From positions 1 to 64,000 of the forward strand of contig NZ_CP163520.1 in the NCBI RefSeq assembly GCF_041080675.1: 64,000 nucleotides of DNA, written 5' to 3'. How positions within the stretch are numbered: the first letter of the stretch is position 1; each line of letters begins with the position of its first letter. The DNA comes from Streptomyces sp. cg36 (GTDB lineage Bacteria > Actinomycetota > Actinomycetes > Streptomycetales > Streptomycetaceae). A program made the translations under genes and the position numbers. This document shows positions 8,196 through 18,700 of the stretch, piece by piece. The notes under the pieces are model-generated. The model did not search any database, had not been told where the DNA came from, and was given only the letters and a program-made list of their open reading frames with translations.

Positions 8196-9293
8196 TCAGG
8201 CTCCGGCGCAGTTGGTGAAGGTCGCCTTGGTGCGGGCGCTGTAGATGCTTGCTCCGCCGTTGGCGTCGTACTTGAGGGGTACCGTGATGGTGTCGTCGGC
8301 GGTCCACGGGAAGCCCTGGGTGTCGAAGGTCCAGGTGCCGGTGGCCTTCGTCGCCAGCTCCGACAGCGTGACCCAGCCGTACTGGCGCGGGGGCACGCTC
8401 ACGGTGAGCTTGTTGCCCATTTCCTGCTTGAGGTCCACGGTGGTTGCGCCGTTGACCTCGGCGGTGACATCGAGTTTGAGGCCGATGAGGTCGCTGCCGA
8501 CGGTCAGGCTTCCGCCCAGTTTGAAGCCGATGGTGTTGGTCCACCCTGTGGAGGTGTTCAGCGAGAACTCCCACGGGATCGTGGTCGAGGTGTCGTTGAA
8601 CCAGATCGGGGAGACACACGTCTCCGGCAGGGTGAACGGCGGTGTCTGGGTGGTCGTGGACCACGAGCAGTTCGAGGTGTCCTTGGCGCACCTGGCGGCC
8701 GCGTAGTCCACGGCGGTGTTCCATGCCGTCTGGTAGACCTCAGCGGGCACTGTCCACTGCTGGTAGGGCGTGCTGTCGCAGCGGTAGGTGTATGCGAAGT
8801 TGTCGGTGTTGGGGGGGATCTGGACGGTCAGGCAGGAGTTGTCGCCGACCTGACGGAGCCTGAACGCCTTTTTTGCCGACCCGGAAATGGGCTGGAAGTA
8901 CCATTTCTCGGTCGCGCGCCCGTCACAGGGCTGTTGCCTCAGTTGGTAGCCAGTGGTGGTCAGGTCCATGCACTTGCCGGTGGTGGTGTTGACGATGGCG
9001 AACCCCGAGCCGAGGCTGGTGCCCGTGTTGATGCGCCACCCAGTGGCAGATCCCGGTGCCGGGTTGACGGAGATCGCAGCGTTGTCGTCGTAGCTGCCGC
9101 CCTGGACGTCCAGCAGCTTTCCGTTGCTGACGTTGGTGAACGTCAGCTGGATGAGCGCCGTGGCCGACGGGCCGCCCTCCTCGCGTGCGGCAGCGGGGGA
9201 CGTCATGGCCCCTAATGCTGCGCCGAATACCGCCGCGATGACGGTTGCTCTCCTCCAGAAGGCCCGTCTGTGTCTCGATGGTTCAGTTGTCAC
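8196..9293 (-). CDS. Secreted ricin-B-lectin protein with beta-rich C-terminal domain
   Basis: A 365-residue protein. I chose the GTG at 9293 because AAAGGA lies 8 bases upstream and the signal peptide follows at once: Arg-rich N-region, hydrophobic core, and AMTSPAAA cleavage site near residue 33. Residues about 40-180 form a ricin-type beta-trefoil with QxW-like motifs (EKWYFQP, QQWTVP). The C-terminal about 170 residues are beta-rich, with amphipathic alternating Ser/Thr runs and the paired blocks LGGSLTVGSDLIGLKLDVTA and KLTVSVPPRQYGWV. This resembles aerolysin/ETX-MTX2-like pore-forming folds, but that part is inference. It lies just downstream of the Rhs immunity candidate, on the same strand. 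Confidence 0.8.
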   Translation of the reverse strand: MTTEPSRHRRAFWRRATVIAAVFGAALGAMTSPAAAREEGGPSATALIQLTFTNVSNGKLLDVQGGSYDDNAAISVNPAPGSATGWRINTGTSLGSGFAIVNTTTGKCMDLTTTGYQLRQQPCDGRATEKWYFQPISGSAKKAFRLRQVGDNSCLTVQIPPNTDNFAYTYRCDSTPYQQWTVPAEVYQTAWNTAVDYAAARCAKDTSNCSWSTTTQTPPFTLPETCVSPIWFNDTSTTIPWEFSLNTSTGWTNTIGFKLGGSLTVGSDLIGLKLDVTAEVNGATTVDLKQEMGNKLTVSVPPRQYGWVTLSELATKATGTWTFDTQGFPWTADDTITVPLKYDANGGASIYSARTKATFTNCAGA

Positions 9294-9348
9294 CAGTGAG
9301 ATCCTTTCGTAGTGCGCATGCCAGAGGAATGACTGTTCATTCCTTGGA

Positions 9349-9867
9349 TCAGTAATCCGACTCGAACACCACGAAGTGTTCCTCGTCCGCATACGGTCTG
9401 AGGTAGCGCCAGTGCTCGCGCCTGAATGACGTCACGGGGAGCACCTGCAGGTTCAGGCCGCCTGACATGGCCAGGCGGAACCCGCCGAAGGGATCGGCTT
9501 GCGCGTGCTCGACCACCGGGTTGTCCCGCTCGATCCGTGCGCGGACCTCCTCGATGCGGTGGTCGAGGAGGTTCGCGTCCTGGCGGTCCCAGTCGAAGGG
9601 GTCGTCGCTGGAACTGGGGCGGTCGGCCGGGTAGTAGACGTCCTGGGAGCCCATCAGCACCGCGGTGTTGTCGCTGAGGCGGAAGGGACATTGCAGGTGC
9701 AGTGCGTGTTCGTGGACGATGCGGGTCGACCCGTCGGGTCCTGCGACGTGGCGTGGCTCGCCGAAGGAGAACCACGCCAGGTCAGAGGCCCTTCCCACGT
9801 CGCGCAACGGCGATCCCACGAGCCGGTGCAGGGCAGTGAGGACAGCGTCCTGGGTCATCTCGCTCAT
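9349..9867 (-). CDS. Probable immunity protein for the Rhs toxin
   Basis: A 172-residue acidic protein. I chose the ATG at 9867 because GAGGACGGA precedes it. It starts 41 bases after the stop of the large Rhs gene, the normal place of an immunity gene in polymorphic toxin loci. The sequence shows an N-terminal helix with TQDAVLTALHRLVGSPLRD, a beta-rich middle (HALHLQCPFRLSD, TAVLMGSQDVYYPAD) and an acidic C-terminus (DEEHFVVFESDY). No catalytic motif or signal peptide is seen, consistent with a cytoplasmic inhibitor. No named immunity family is recognised; the role is inferred from position. Confidence 0.65.
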   Translation of the reverse strand: MSEMTQDAVLTALHRLVGSPLRDVGRASDLAWFSFGEPRHVAGPDGSTRIVHEHALHLQCPFRLSDNTAVLMGSQDVYYPADRPSSSDDPFDWDRQDANLLDHRIEEVRARIERDNPVVEHAQADPFGGFRLAMSGGLNLQVLPVTSFRREHWRYLRPYADEEHFVVFESDY

Positions 9868-9907
9868 TCCGTCCTCAATGACCGTTCGCCTCGGTGTCCG
9901 GGGATGG

Positions 9908-12900
9908 CTAGTGCTTGCCGAACATGGACTTCGTCTCGTCGACGATGTCGTGGTAGTCGTATCCCTGGCCGGTGATGGAGTCGTGAACCTGTCGGCGCTC
10001 GTCCTTCGACAGTGTCCTTCCGATCTCGCGCTCGGCCTGCCGGATCGCATCGTCGAATGACTTGTTCTGCCTCTGGTTTCCCCGGGGGGTATGGTATCCG
10101 TCGTCGTTGCCACTGGGGGCTCTGCGGGCGCAGTTGTGGACCAGGAGCGGGCTGGACCCGGCCGCCACGTAGTAGGTGTGGATCTGGCCGATGGTGAGGT
10201 TGTAGACGGTTTGGCCGTTGACCTCGCCGCGGTCGTGGACTTCGGTGACCCGCACGGCTGCCGAGCCGGGACCGCTGCGGACGAGGTCACCGGTCTTGAT
10301 GTCCCCGGCGTCCACCCAGCCGCGGCCCTGGATCCAGATGGGGTGTCCGGCGGTGGCGGTGAACGTCGTCGGTTGCGGACCTTCGAGGCCGATGTCGATC
10401 AGGTGCTTGGTCCCGTGACCGGTGATGACGTCCGCGACGGGTTCGGCCGCGCTGTGACCGGTGGCGGGGTCGGTGGCCCGAACCCGGTCGCCCTCGTGGA
10501 CCTCGCTGATCGGCTTGGTTGTGCCGTCTGCCATCACCACTTGGGTGTCGGGGGCGAAGGAGTTGGGGCCACAGGTCTTCTCGACTGCCTCGGCGGCCTT
10601 CTCGACGGTCGAGGCTTCCTTGCCGGCCGCCTTGGCCACGGTGCCGGCGAGCTTGCCGCCGGGGATCATGCCGAGTGCGTCCATGGCGGCGGCCTGTTTG
10701 TTGCCCTGTGCAAGCTGGCCTGCCACGGCCACCCCGGAGGCGACCGTGCCGACCGGCCCCGGCACGAAGGACACTACTTCGGCCGCGGTGGTGGCGACGC
10801 GCACTGCCGATTTCCAGCTGAAGGTCCCGGCGAGGTCAAGGCCGTTGATCGGGTCGGCGTTGACGTAGTCGTAGTCGTTGGCCGATCCGCCCGCAACCGG
10901 GTCGACTTGCAGGAATCGGCCCAGGGCCGGCAGGTAGACTCGGGCGCCCATCTCGATGGCCTGCTGTCCGGCCAGGTGCTCGACCGGGCGCTCGTGCTGG
11001 CCCAGCCAGCCGAAGTCCAGGCCGCCCACGGCGGTGGCGGGGATCGGGATGTCGGTGAACGCGCCGGTGGTGGGGTCGATGTTCTGGCCGAACGGGTCGT
11101 AGAGGTGGATGTCTCCGGTGCGGGCGGCGGTGCCGTCGGCGGTGAACAGCACGTCGCCGTGGATGTTGGGGTAGGCCCAGCTGGTGGTGGCAGCCTGGTT
11201 GTAGTTCTTCGTCAGCAGTACCCCGCCGGGCAGCGGCACGATCCGCTGCAGCAGGCCGCCGTCCTTGTCCAGGATGAGGTCGGCATCGTCGTGTTTGGAG
11301 CTGTAGGAGTAGCGGGTGCTGCCGTTCTTCGACGCGTCGCTGGCGCCGGTGACCGTGCGGGCGGTCAGCCGGTCGGCCGGGTCCCTGGTGTACGAGATTG
11401 CGGTTCCGGACGCGGTCTTGGTCTGGATGTGGCGCCGGGTGGAGTCGTAGCCCAGGGTGTCGCCCCCGAGCGTGACCGTGTCCCCGTGCGAGTCGTATGT
11501 GGCGGCCAGCGCGAGGCCGCCGCTGGTGGAGGTGAGCCGGTCGGCGCCGTCGTAGCAGTAGCTGGTGGTGACCGGCGGGGCGCCGTTGAGGCTGTCGGTG
11601 GACGTGGTGCGGTTGGTGTTCAGCCCGGCCGCCTTCGCTGTCCCGCAGCCGTCGGTCGGATCGAACCGGTAGGTGAGTTGGTGGTGCGGGACGGTCGCCG
11701 CGACGAGCCGGCCCACCGTGTCGTAGGTGTAGGAGTAGCTCGCGGCGGGCTTCCCGCCTTCGGTCACCGCGTCGTCGGTGACGCGGTTGTCGCGGGAGCG
11801 GGTCACTGTGTCGACCACGGTGGACGCCGCAGTCTTCCACGTCAACGCCGTGGGCTTGCCGGAATCGTTGCGTGCCAACGAGTCGAGGCGGGATCCATTG
11901 CCGTAGACGACACCGGCCAGCTCGGTGGCCGCGTCATAGGAGGGGGTGGCGACGGTCGCCCCGTCCACCTTGACGTTGGTCAACTGGTTGGCGTCGTTCC
12001 AGACATACGCCACGGTGCTGGTCACGCCCTTGACCGTGGTGGTGTCGTTGATCAGCCGCCCGACCTGATCGTAGGTGGCCGTGGAGGTGACGCCATTGGC
12101 GTCGGTGTAGCTGATCTCCTGGCCGAGCAGGTCGATCCTGGTGGTGATCGAACCGTTCTCGTCGGTCATCTTCGAGATCAGCGGATCACCGCCGACCGCC
12201 CAGTCCGCAACGACAGTGCGTCCGGGCTTGTCCCCGTATGCCGGAGCCGTCTTCTTGACCACCCGTCCGCGTACGTCGTAGCTGGTGCAGGCCCATGGCT
12301 CGTCGTTGACGCGCTGGGCCACGACCCGCCCGGCCTGGTCGTACACCGTCTCACCGGCGAGAGCCGGACCACTGCCCGGTTTGGCTGCAGTGGTGGTCTT
12401 GGCCATGCCGCCCTGGTTGGCGGCCGGAGCGTTCGGGCCGCAGGGGTTGGTCCGGGTCTCGGAGTCTCCGTAGTAGCTGGTGGCTGCACGCTTGTCGGGG
12501 TTGGTGATGTCCCCGGCAGGCATGGATGCGGCCAGCTTGCGCAGGTACCCTTCGCCCGGCCGCTCGTAGGTGGTACGGGCGGTCAGGCCCAGACCGCCGG
12601 GATCAGCCGTCGTGGACGTGGTGAGTCCGTACACCGGGTCGATGCCCGCGGCCGGGTCGGAGTAGTTGCTGGCGTTGCGCCTAGACGGCGCCCGCTCCCG
12701 GGAGCCGCCGGAGGTGTCATCGGTGGTGGAGCTGGTCGCCCAGCCGTACCGGGGCGCGAGGCTCGCCCCCGGCACGGACACCGGAACACCGGTGCCGGGC
12801 GGAGTCCAGGTGAAGGCGAGGGCACCGGTCGTGCCGGAGCGGTTGTAGTAGTCGACGCGTACGCGGTGCCGGCTGCCGGCCGTGGTGTTGGTGTACTTGC

Positions 12901-15700
12901 CGGTGACCGTGGTGGAGGGTTTGTCGCTCCAGCTGTCAACGGTCAGCACGTCGTCCACCCACAGGCGCACGCCGTCCACCGCGGTCAAGGCGAGGCCGTA
13001 GTCCCCGGTAGCAGGGAACTCGATCTCGCCGGTGAACCGGCCCGACCAGCCACCGGCGTTCGCCACCGGCGCATTCGCACCCCACGACCGTGACAGAGAC
13101 CCATCCGTGGCACCGACACCGGTGGCGAACACCTGGGGAACACCCGACAGTTCCGGGTTGTCGTAGAACGCGGCCGACAGCCCCACCAGACCCTCGTCAT
13201 AGCTGGTGTGGATGTGCGGCATCTTGGCCGCACACGCGGCCGTCGGGGTCAGGCCGCTGAAACAGGACTTCGGCGCCGGCCCATACTTGTCGACCGGTCG
13301 GTCGGCGTGGTCGTAGACCGTGGTGGAGCGTCGGCCCGCGCTGTCGACCGCAGCCGTGGCCTGGTCCTTGGCGTTCCACTCCGCACTGATGCTCGCGCCG
13401 GTGAAGTCGGTGGTAACCAGGGCACGCCCGGCGTCGTCGTAGGTGACCGTGCGCGAGCGGGTAGCGTCGTACACTCCGGCCAGGGCTACGGTGGCCTGCT
13501 TGCGCTCCAGGTAGTACTGGTAGAAGTGCTCGGCACGCTTGTCGCTGGAGCGGCCGTCCGGGGCAGGGGCCAGCACCTGGACCGCACGCAGGGACGGTGG
13601 TTCCTGGGGCTGTTCGATCACCGTGTCGTAGCCGATTACCGTGCAGGCGGCAGCAGTATCACCGGTATTGGTGCACCCGTTCTCCGCGGACGGGGCCTGC
13701 TGGGCCACCCAGTCATAGGCCAGGCTGCCGCGCAGCGTGGCCAGCGGCCCGATGCTGTCCAGCGCCTTCTGCTTCTCCTCCTCGTTGTCTCCCGCCTGGT
13801 CGTAGCGGTCCTTGGCTGAGGCCCGGCCGACGTAGTCGAAGTCCTGCATGGCCGCGCCGGGGTTCTCGATCCGGGCAAGCGTGCCCATCTGGTACCACAG
13901 CCGGGTCTCGGTGCCGTCCCAGTAGCGGATCCGGCACAGCATCTGCGCCGGGGCCGCATCCGACCCCGGCGGACGCGAGACTCCGCCGTAGCAGCTGTCG
14001 CTGCCATCGGTGTTGTAGAACAACTGGTGCGACCGGCCGGAGACCGGGTCCTTGATCTGGGTCAGCCGCGGCGGCGTCCCGCTGTAGAGGTACTGCAGAG
14101 CGGCGGGCTTCTTGCCGTCCAGGACCGATTCCACCGCAGCCAGCGTGCCGTCCGCGTTGAACACCGACACCGTCTCGCCCTCGGTGACCGTGATCCGGCC
14201 CTTGTTGTCGAAGGCGAGCACGCCGTCCTCACCCACCGGCGGTGTGTAGCCGCCCGCGGACGCCTTGGCCCAGGTGTGCTTGCCGCCGGCGGAATCGGTG
14301 AGCACCACCGAGCCGTCCAGCATCTCCGCCTGGCTGTAGCCGCTGGACTGGGCCGACAGCGTCCACCCGGCCGGCAACGACTGGGTGTCTCCGGCCATCA
14401 GCCATTCCGTCGGCACGATCCGGGGATCGAGGTTGTGGCTGCGCTGGTCATCGCTGCCGATGCTGCTCTTGGCCCACAGCACCATACGAGGACGCTGGTC
14501 GGAGTGGTGGTAAAGCTCGACACGGATCGGCACCAACTGGCCCGCCTTCAAAGCGACTTCGTTGTCCCGGTGCGGGCTGGGCAGCAGGAAGTCGTCCCCG
14601 GGATCGGCGGGGCCAGGGTTGTCGTAGACCAGCTTGTCGCCCACCCAGATCCGCGCGCCGTCGGTGTGGCCGCCGGCGAACCGGAAGTCCCCGGTGACCG
14701 CGGGCTTGAACTGGCCCTCCCAGCGCACCACGAACCAGTTCTTGTCCAGCGCGGGCGGCATCGGGTTGTCCCGCCACGGCCGGTTGTCCGGGTTACCGGT
14801 CCACGGGATGCCCCAGTCCAGGTTGACCTGCGGCTCACCGCGCACCATCACCGGGATCGCGTCCGGGCTGCCCGCATGCCGCGAGTCGTTGAAGTACGAG
14901 GCGCGCACCCCATGCGGGGCGCCCTGCCGGGAGTTGTAGGCCAGGCTCACCCCGGCCGAACCGCCCACCGCCTGGAACGCCGGCCCGGCAGCCTCCACAT
15001 GGGCGTTGCCGTTGAACAGGTTCACCGTCACCGGACCCAGGTGGTCGGTGGGTGCCGGTCCCGGATCGCCCACCCGCTGGTTGACCGTGAAGTGCCCGAC
15101 CCACTGCGGCGCCGTCGCCGTCGTCGCGCCCGACATCGCGGTCGCCGTCGTCCACGTATAACGGCCCCCGTCATGCAGCACATGCTTGGGCACCGTCCAC
15201 TGCGGCTGGTCAAGGCATCCGGAGTCCACCACGCTGCCCGAACGACCGTCGAACCCCGTCGAGATCTTGAAGCAGTACAGGACACCGTCCCCCACTGCGG
15301 CCACCTGCAGCAGCGGCGTCTCCGTGCCCACCACCGCGCCATCGACCGGACCGACCAGACTGGTCTGCGGCGCCGCAGGATCCGCGGCGCGCACGGATCT
15401 GCGCGCGTCGAACCGGGCGTGCTCACCGACAGCCAAGGGCGCAAAGTCAGCCTTCGGCCGCTTCGGCTCGGACCGCGGGTTCTGCTTGGCCGCTGTCGGA
15501 ACCGACAGGATCGGCAGGTTCCGCGGCACCTCCCTCGACTTGGCCGACGCCGTCGTCGACGGCAGGGCCGCTGCCTGTACCAGTGACACCACCAACACCA
15601 TCGCCAGCGCGGACACGATCACCCGCGCCCACGACCACGCGAATAACCGCGCTCTGCCGCCACCCCCGAACAAGCCCCCTCCAACGCCGCCGACGTCCAC
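9908..15700 (-). CDS. Rhs/YD-repeat polymorphic toxin with PA14 and Hint domains
   Basis: A 1,930-residue exported toxin. Order: an N-terminal hydrophobic segment (residues about 22-45, signal or membrane anchor); a PA14 domain about 262-417; a second PA14 about 837-967; YD repeats about 1100-1560; the Rhs-associated core about 1584-1620 ([20 protein letters not shown]); a Hint autoprocessing domain about 1711-1859 ([14 protein letters not shown] to [17 protein letters not shown]), where Ser stands at the usual Cys position; and a toxin tip of about 70 residues. The tip ([39 protein letters not shown]) is short and charged. I do not recognise a named toxin family. PA14 domains suggest carbohydrate binding at the target. 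The GTG at 15700 has only a weak ribosome-binding site. The immunity candidate follows. Confidence 0.92.
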   Translation of the reverse strand: MDVGGVGGGLFGGGGRARLFAWSWARVIVSALAMVLVVSLVQAAALPSTTASAKSREVPRNLPILSVPTAAKQNPRSEPKRPKADFAPLAVGEHARFDARRSVRAADPAAPQTSLVGPVDGAVVGTETPLLQVAAVGDGVLYCFKISTGFDGRSGSVVDSGCLDQPQWTVPKHVLHDGGRYTWTTATAMSGATTATAPQWVGHFTVNQRVGDPGPAPTDHLGPVTVNLFNGNAHVEAAGPAFQAVGGSAGVSLAYNSRQGAPHGVRASYFNDSRHAGSPDAIPVMVRGEPQVNLDWGIPWTGNPDNRPWRDNPMPPALDKNWFVVRWEGQFKPAVTGDFRFAGGHTDGARIWVGDKLVYDNPGPADPGDDFLLPSPHRDNEVALKAGQLVPIRVELYHHSDQRPRMVLWAKSSIGSDDQRSHNLDPRIVPTEWLMAGDTQSLPAGWTLSAQSSGYSQAEMLDGSVVLTDSAGGKHTWAKASAGGYTPPVGEDGVLAFDNKGRITVTEGETVSVFNADGTLAAVESVLDGKKPAALQYLYSGTPPRLTQIKDPVSGRSHQLFYNTDGSDSCYGGVSRPPGSDAAPAQMLCRIRYWDGTETRLWYQMGTLARIENPGAAMQDFDYVGRASAKDRYDQAGDNEEEKQKALDSIGPLATLRGSLAYDWVAQQAPSAENGCTNTGDTAAACTVIGYDTVIEQPQEPPSLRAVQVLAPAPDGRSSDKRAEHFYQYYLERKQATVALAGVYDATRSRTVTYDDAGRALVTTDFTGASISAEWNAKDQATAAVDSAGRRSTTVYDHADRPVDKYGPAPKSCFSGLTPTAACAAKMPHIHTSYDEGLVGLSAAFYDNPELSGVPQVFATGVGATDGSLSRSWGANAPVANAGGWSGRFTGEIEFPATGDYGLALTAVDGVRLWVDDVLTVDSWSDKPSTTVTGKYTNTTAGSRHRVRVDYYNRSGTTGALAFTWTPPGTGVPVSVPGASLAPRYGWATSSTTDDTSGGSRERAPSRRNASNYSDPAAGIDPVYGLTTSTTADPGGLGLTARTTYERPGEGYLRKLAASMPAGDITNPDKRAATSYYGDSETRTNPCGPNAPAANQGGMAKTTTAAKPGSGPALAGETVYDQAGRVVAQRVNDEPWACTSYDVRGRVVKKTAPAYGDKPGRTVVADWAVGGDPLISKMTDENGSITTRIDLLGQEISYTDANGVTSTATYDQVGRLINDTTTVKGVTSTVAYVWNDANQLTNVKVDGATVATPSYDAATELAGVVYGNGSRLDSLARNDSGKPTALTWKTAASTVVDTVTRSRDNRVTDDAVTEGGKPAASYSYTYDTVGRLVAATVPHHQLTYRFDPTDGCGTAKAAGLNTNRTTSTDSLNGAPPVTTSYCYDGADRLTSTSGGLALAATYDSHGDTVTLGGDTLGYDSTRRHIQTKTASGTAISYTRDPADRLTARTVTGASDASKNGSTRYSYSSKHDDADLILDKDGGLLQRIVPLPGGVLLTKNYNQAATTSWAYPNIHGDVLFTADGTAARTGDIHLYDPFGQNIDPTTGAFTDIPIPATAVGGLDFGWLGQHERPVEHLAGQQAIEMGARVYLPALGRFLQVDPVAGGSANDYDYVNADPINGLDLAGTFSWKSAVRVATTAAEVVSFVPGPVGTVASGVAVAGQLAQGNKQAAAMDALGMIPGGKLAGTVAKAAGKEASTVEKAAEAVEKTCGPNSFAPDTQVVMADGTTKPISEVHEGDRVRATDPATGHSAAEPVADVITGHGTKHLIDIGLEGPQPTTFTATAGHPIWIQGRGWVDAGDIKTGDLVRSGPGSAAVRVTEVHDRGEVNGQTVYNLTIGQIHTYYVAAGSSPLLVHNCARRAPSGNDDGYHTPRGNQRQNKSFDDAIRQAEREIGRTLSKDERRQVHDSITGQGYDYHDIVDETKSMFGKH

Positions 15701-16073
15701 CGGAGCCCGCGGCCTGACAAGCCGCGCGCCCCTCCCCGTTCCACGCCCGACGGACAGTCCGCGCAGGCAATGACTGAGATCTTGCGGTATCAGGGGGTCA
15801 TGAGGAACAGGCGCCCCACACCTTGGCCGGAACTGTCAAGTCCTCGGACTCCCTGCGGAACCCTCTCCTGCTCACCAGCGAGCCTCACCTGTCAGGGGCA
15901 TGCCCACGATTGCGCACTCTGGTGCCTGAAAGCGGAGCCGCACACCAACCGCCGCCCACATCCCCACTTGGCTGGAACCGCACAGCCGTTGCGCCACCTG
16001 CCATCGAGATTCAGCCCCCATCCTCAATGGGTGGAGACAGCCTGGTTCGCCGGTCATGCCCCCTGCAGTGGTG
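15701..16073. other. Intergenic upstream of Rhs gene
   Basis: This stretch should hold the Rhs promoter. No gene is supported on either strand before the IS256 remnant. Confidence 0.35.
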
Positions 16074-16289
16074 TAACGGTGTCGGATTGATCTTCTGGGT
16101 GAGGGAGATCGAGTCCATGCCGCCATTAGGGAGGTAGCTACGGGGGAAGGCGATCCATTCGTCGTGCAACTCAATGAGGACGGCGGTGGCGAGGCCTTCG
16201 AGGGTGGGCGAGCGAAGGAAGCTCCGGACGACATCGACGCGGCGCTTGATCTCGCGGTTGACCCTCTTCAGCGGGTTGGTGCACTGGAA
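16074..16289 (-). pseudogene. IS256-family transposase C-terminal remnant
   Basis: The minus strand reads QCTNPLKRVNREIKRRVDVV, RSFLRSPTLEGLATAVLIEL, HDEWIAFPRSYLPNGGM. This matches the C-terminus of Mutator/IS256-type transposases (conserved NREIKRRTDVV block followed by the HDEW region). The DDE catalytic part is missing; the break is at about 16290 where an IS3-type fragment begins. Confidence 0.75.
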
Positions 16290-16307
16290 TCTTCTTCCGA
16301 TGTCTGG

Positions 16308-16790
16308 TGACAGTTGCGGATTTCATCGCCTCCACGGGCCAACGACCCGTCTCTCATACGGTCTCGTGCCGAGCTCTTGAGGTCTCCGAGTCCTGGTTCT
16401 ACAAGTGGCTCGACCGAGGGCCACCGCACACGGTGGGCGTCGTGCCGATCCGGTGCTGGCCATCCAGGATTCTTCGGCGCCTCGGGGGCTCTACGGCTTC
16501 CTGCGCGTCCATACCGAGCGGAGGAGAAGGCGAAGGGCGGACGGGTGTCGAAGAACATGATCGCCAAGATGATGGCCGAACTCGGCCTGGCCGACCGCGC
16601 CGGGAAGCGCCGGTGTTCGCTGTCGCGGCAAGGCATACCGCCCGTCGCCCCGGACCTGGTGCAGAGGAAGTTCACCGCCCCGGCTCCCAATGTCGCATGG
16701 TGCGGCGAAATGACAGAGATCGTCACCGACGAGAGCAAGCTCCCCCCTCGCCACCGTCTTCGACCTGCACTCCCGCCGACTGGGCCGATG
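16308..16790 (+). pseudogene. IS3-family transposase OrfB remnant
   Basis: Plus-strand pieces in two frames read MTVADFIASTGQRPVSHTVS and SESWFYKWLDRG, then GGRVSKNMIAKMMAELGLAD, RAGKRRCSLSRQG, APNVAWCGEMTEIVTDESKL. This is the N-terminal half of IS3-type OrfB, including the first catalytic Asp region (W.GDMTEI in the family; here WCGEMTEI). Frameshifts and loss of the C-terminal DE part make it non-functional. Confidence 0.7.
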
Positions 16791-17100
16791 CTGAGTCCAC
16801 CGACGGCTCCGAAGGGGCCCACCGCATCCGGCCCTTCCGCCTGGACAACCACACTGTGCCCACCGACCGCGTTGTCACCGGCCGCCCACTGGTGGGCCTG
16901 GCCCAGGGCGCCAAGTACGCCAAGTACGCCACCAGCAACGAGGACTCGCGTACCGCACAGCACGCCATCGACCTCATCTGCTGGATCGGTTCCACCATTG
17001 GAGACTGCGGCAACGAGCGCGCCCGTGCCAGCCACCGTGCCGGACGAGACCGCGCAGATCCTGGACCGCGTCAGGGGCCTCTGCGCCAGCCTGGCCCACC
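16791..17100. other. Scrambled DNA between IS remnants
   Basis: The plus strand contains a readable stretch (LAQGAKYAKYATSNED) without a recognised family. It is bounded by IS3 and IS5 remnants and is probably a leftover of another element or gene. Confidence 0.3.
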
Positions 17101-17569
17101 GGGCTGCGGCCGGACATGGCGTTGGCGGCGGTCGTGATGACATACGGCGGCATACCCTTGCCGTCACAGATGAGGTGATAATTGCTGCCTGTCTGCCGCC
17201 GGTCGACCGGTGACGGAACGGTCGCGGCTTCCTCCTTTTTCGCGCGCACATGGAAGCCGTCCTCGCACGCGCAGGGCCAGTCGATCTCGCCGGCCGCATC
17301 GAGCTCGGCGAGCAGGGTGCGGTGCAATCGCTCGAAGACTCCGGCCCGCTGCCAGCAGTTCAGGCGCCCCAGCAGGTCTGCCCGGATCCGAATCCCAGCT
17401 CCGGCGGGAGGAGTTGCCGGGCCATGCCCTGGTGCAGGACATACCGGATGCCCTGCAGACAAAGCCGATCATCGACTGGTTTCGGCCCCGGCGACCGCGT
17501 CGGCCAGGGTGGCAGCAGCGGTTCGATCAGCGCCCTTAAGTGATCGCTCACGATCCACGGCCGAGTCAT
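17101..17569 (-). pseudogene. IS5-family transposase remnant, frameshifted
   Basis: From an ATG at 17569 the minus strand reads MTRPWIVSDHLRALIEPLLP and PVDDRLCLQGIRYVLHQGM. After a frameshift near 17385 it reads LNCWQRAGVFERLHRTLLAE, DGFHVRAKKEEAATVPSPVD and QTGSNYHLICDGKGMPPYVI. This is the N-terminus and first DDE-Asp region of an IS5-type transposase. The sequence stops matching after about residue 150. It sits inside a second transposase fragment (17590-17726), so it may be the younger insertion. Confidence 0.75.
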
Positions 17570-17589
17570 CACATGCGCCGAACGGTCCC

Positions 17590-17726
17590 AGTAGTCTGGT
17601 CGGAGACTCACGAAACCCGCGCCGCTGGGCCAGCGAACCCCACAGATCATCCAACCGGGCCGCATACGCCTCCAACGCGCCCGGCGCCGACGGACACGGA
17701 CACCGCGCCGTCACCATCACGGCCAT
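17590..17726 (-). pseudogene. IS701-family transposase N-terminal fragment
   Basis: The minus strand reads ARCPCPSAPGALEAYAARLD then DLWGSLAQRRGFRES. This resembles the N-terminus of IS701-type transposases, where the family usually reads LDDLFGSLAQRRGFRDYL. It breaks off at the IS5 remnant. Confidence 0.6.
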
Positions 17727-17991
17727 CCCCCGAACAGCCCCAACTGCTCCTGCCTATCGGGCCACCGCGTGCCCAGCCCCATGCCAACAAACCACCGGCA
17801 ACGCAGGCGGCCCCGCATGCGAGAGCTTGCAGAGGTTGCCTTCCCGATCGGGACGGCTCCGCGATCGGAATCGCGGTACTCCATTACGCTCTGTCACGGT
17901 GTCAGTTTGCCGCCCGGGGGTACTCGGGGCAAGCGTCCGGCGCGGTGCGCGGGCCGCACCGGTGCCAGGTAGGGCGGAAAGGCGGCAGACC

Positions 17992-18666
17992 ATGACGCGC
18001 GCGGCGGTATTCGACATCGACGGCACTCTGGTGGACACCAACCATCTGCACGTCGTGTGCTGGTGGGAGGCGTTCCGGCAGGCCGGTCACCAGGTGGGCA
18101 TGCACGCCGTCCACCGGGCGATCGGGCTGCCCTCGGACGACTTGGTGGCGCGCCTGCTCGGGGACGGCCGGGACGCCGAGCGGGACTCGGCACTGAGCGA
18201 CGCGCACAGCACGCTCTACGCGGCCTATTTCGAGCGTCTGGCGCCGGTAGAAGGTGCCGGGGAGCTGCTGCGGATGCTGGATGCCCACGGCTGGCGTGTG
18301 GTGCTCGCCACCTCGGCCGGTGGTGACGAACTGGGCGCTCTGCGCGGAGCCATCGGCGCTGACGACGTGATCGCAGGCGTGGCCAGTGCCGACGACGTCG
18401 AATCCGGCAAACCGGCGCCCGACCCCGTACACCGTGCGCTGGACCTGGTGGGGGCGGAGTCCGCGGCGTCGGTGTTCGTCGGCGACTCCGTCTGGGACAT
18501 GAAGGCGGGGGCCGCCGCCAAGGTGTGTCCCGTGGGGGTGCTGGCGGGCGGCATCCCGCGCCGCGACCTGGAGTCGGCGGGCGCGGTGGCCGTGTACGAC
18601 ACCCCGGCAGACCTGCTGGCCCACCTCGGCGACAGCCCGTTCGCCAAGGTGGAGCGGTATGCCTGA
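17992..18666 (+). CDS. HAD-family phosphatase (phosphoglycolate phosphatase/beta-PGM type)
   Basis: A 224-residue protein; the ATG at 17992 follows GGAAAGG. All four HAD motifs are visible: DIDGTLVDT with nucleophile Asp8 and acid/base Asp10; LATSAGG near residue 102; the Lys motif SGKPAPD near 140; and GDSVWD near 164-169. A four-helix cap (residues about 18-85) makes it a subclass IA enzyme, so it likely hydrolyses a small phosphomonoester in the cytoplasm. Substrate unknown. A frameshifted relative lies at 37319-38017. The region just upstream is transposase debris, so the gene probably has its own promoter between 17727 and 17991. Confidence 0.88.
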   Translation: MTRAAVFDIDGTLVDTNHLHVVCWWEAFRQAGHQVGMHAVHRAIGLPSDDLVARLLGDGRDAERDSALSDAHSTLYAAYFERLAPVEGAGELLRMLDAHGWRVVLATSAGGDELGALRGAIGADDVIAGVASADDVESGKPAPDPVHRALDLVGAESAASVFVGDSVWDMKAGAAAKVCPVGVLAGGIPRRDLESAGAVAVYDTPADLLAHLGDSPFAKVERYA

Positions 18667-18700
18667 TCCCCCGCCTTCGTACCGTTCCGTACGGTCACGG

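Noticed and set aside
10091..13093. A 1,000-residue open frame on the plus strand
   Set aside because: It is antisense to the Rhs gene, Val/Gly-rich and without domains; long opposite-strand frames are usual in high-GC DNA.
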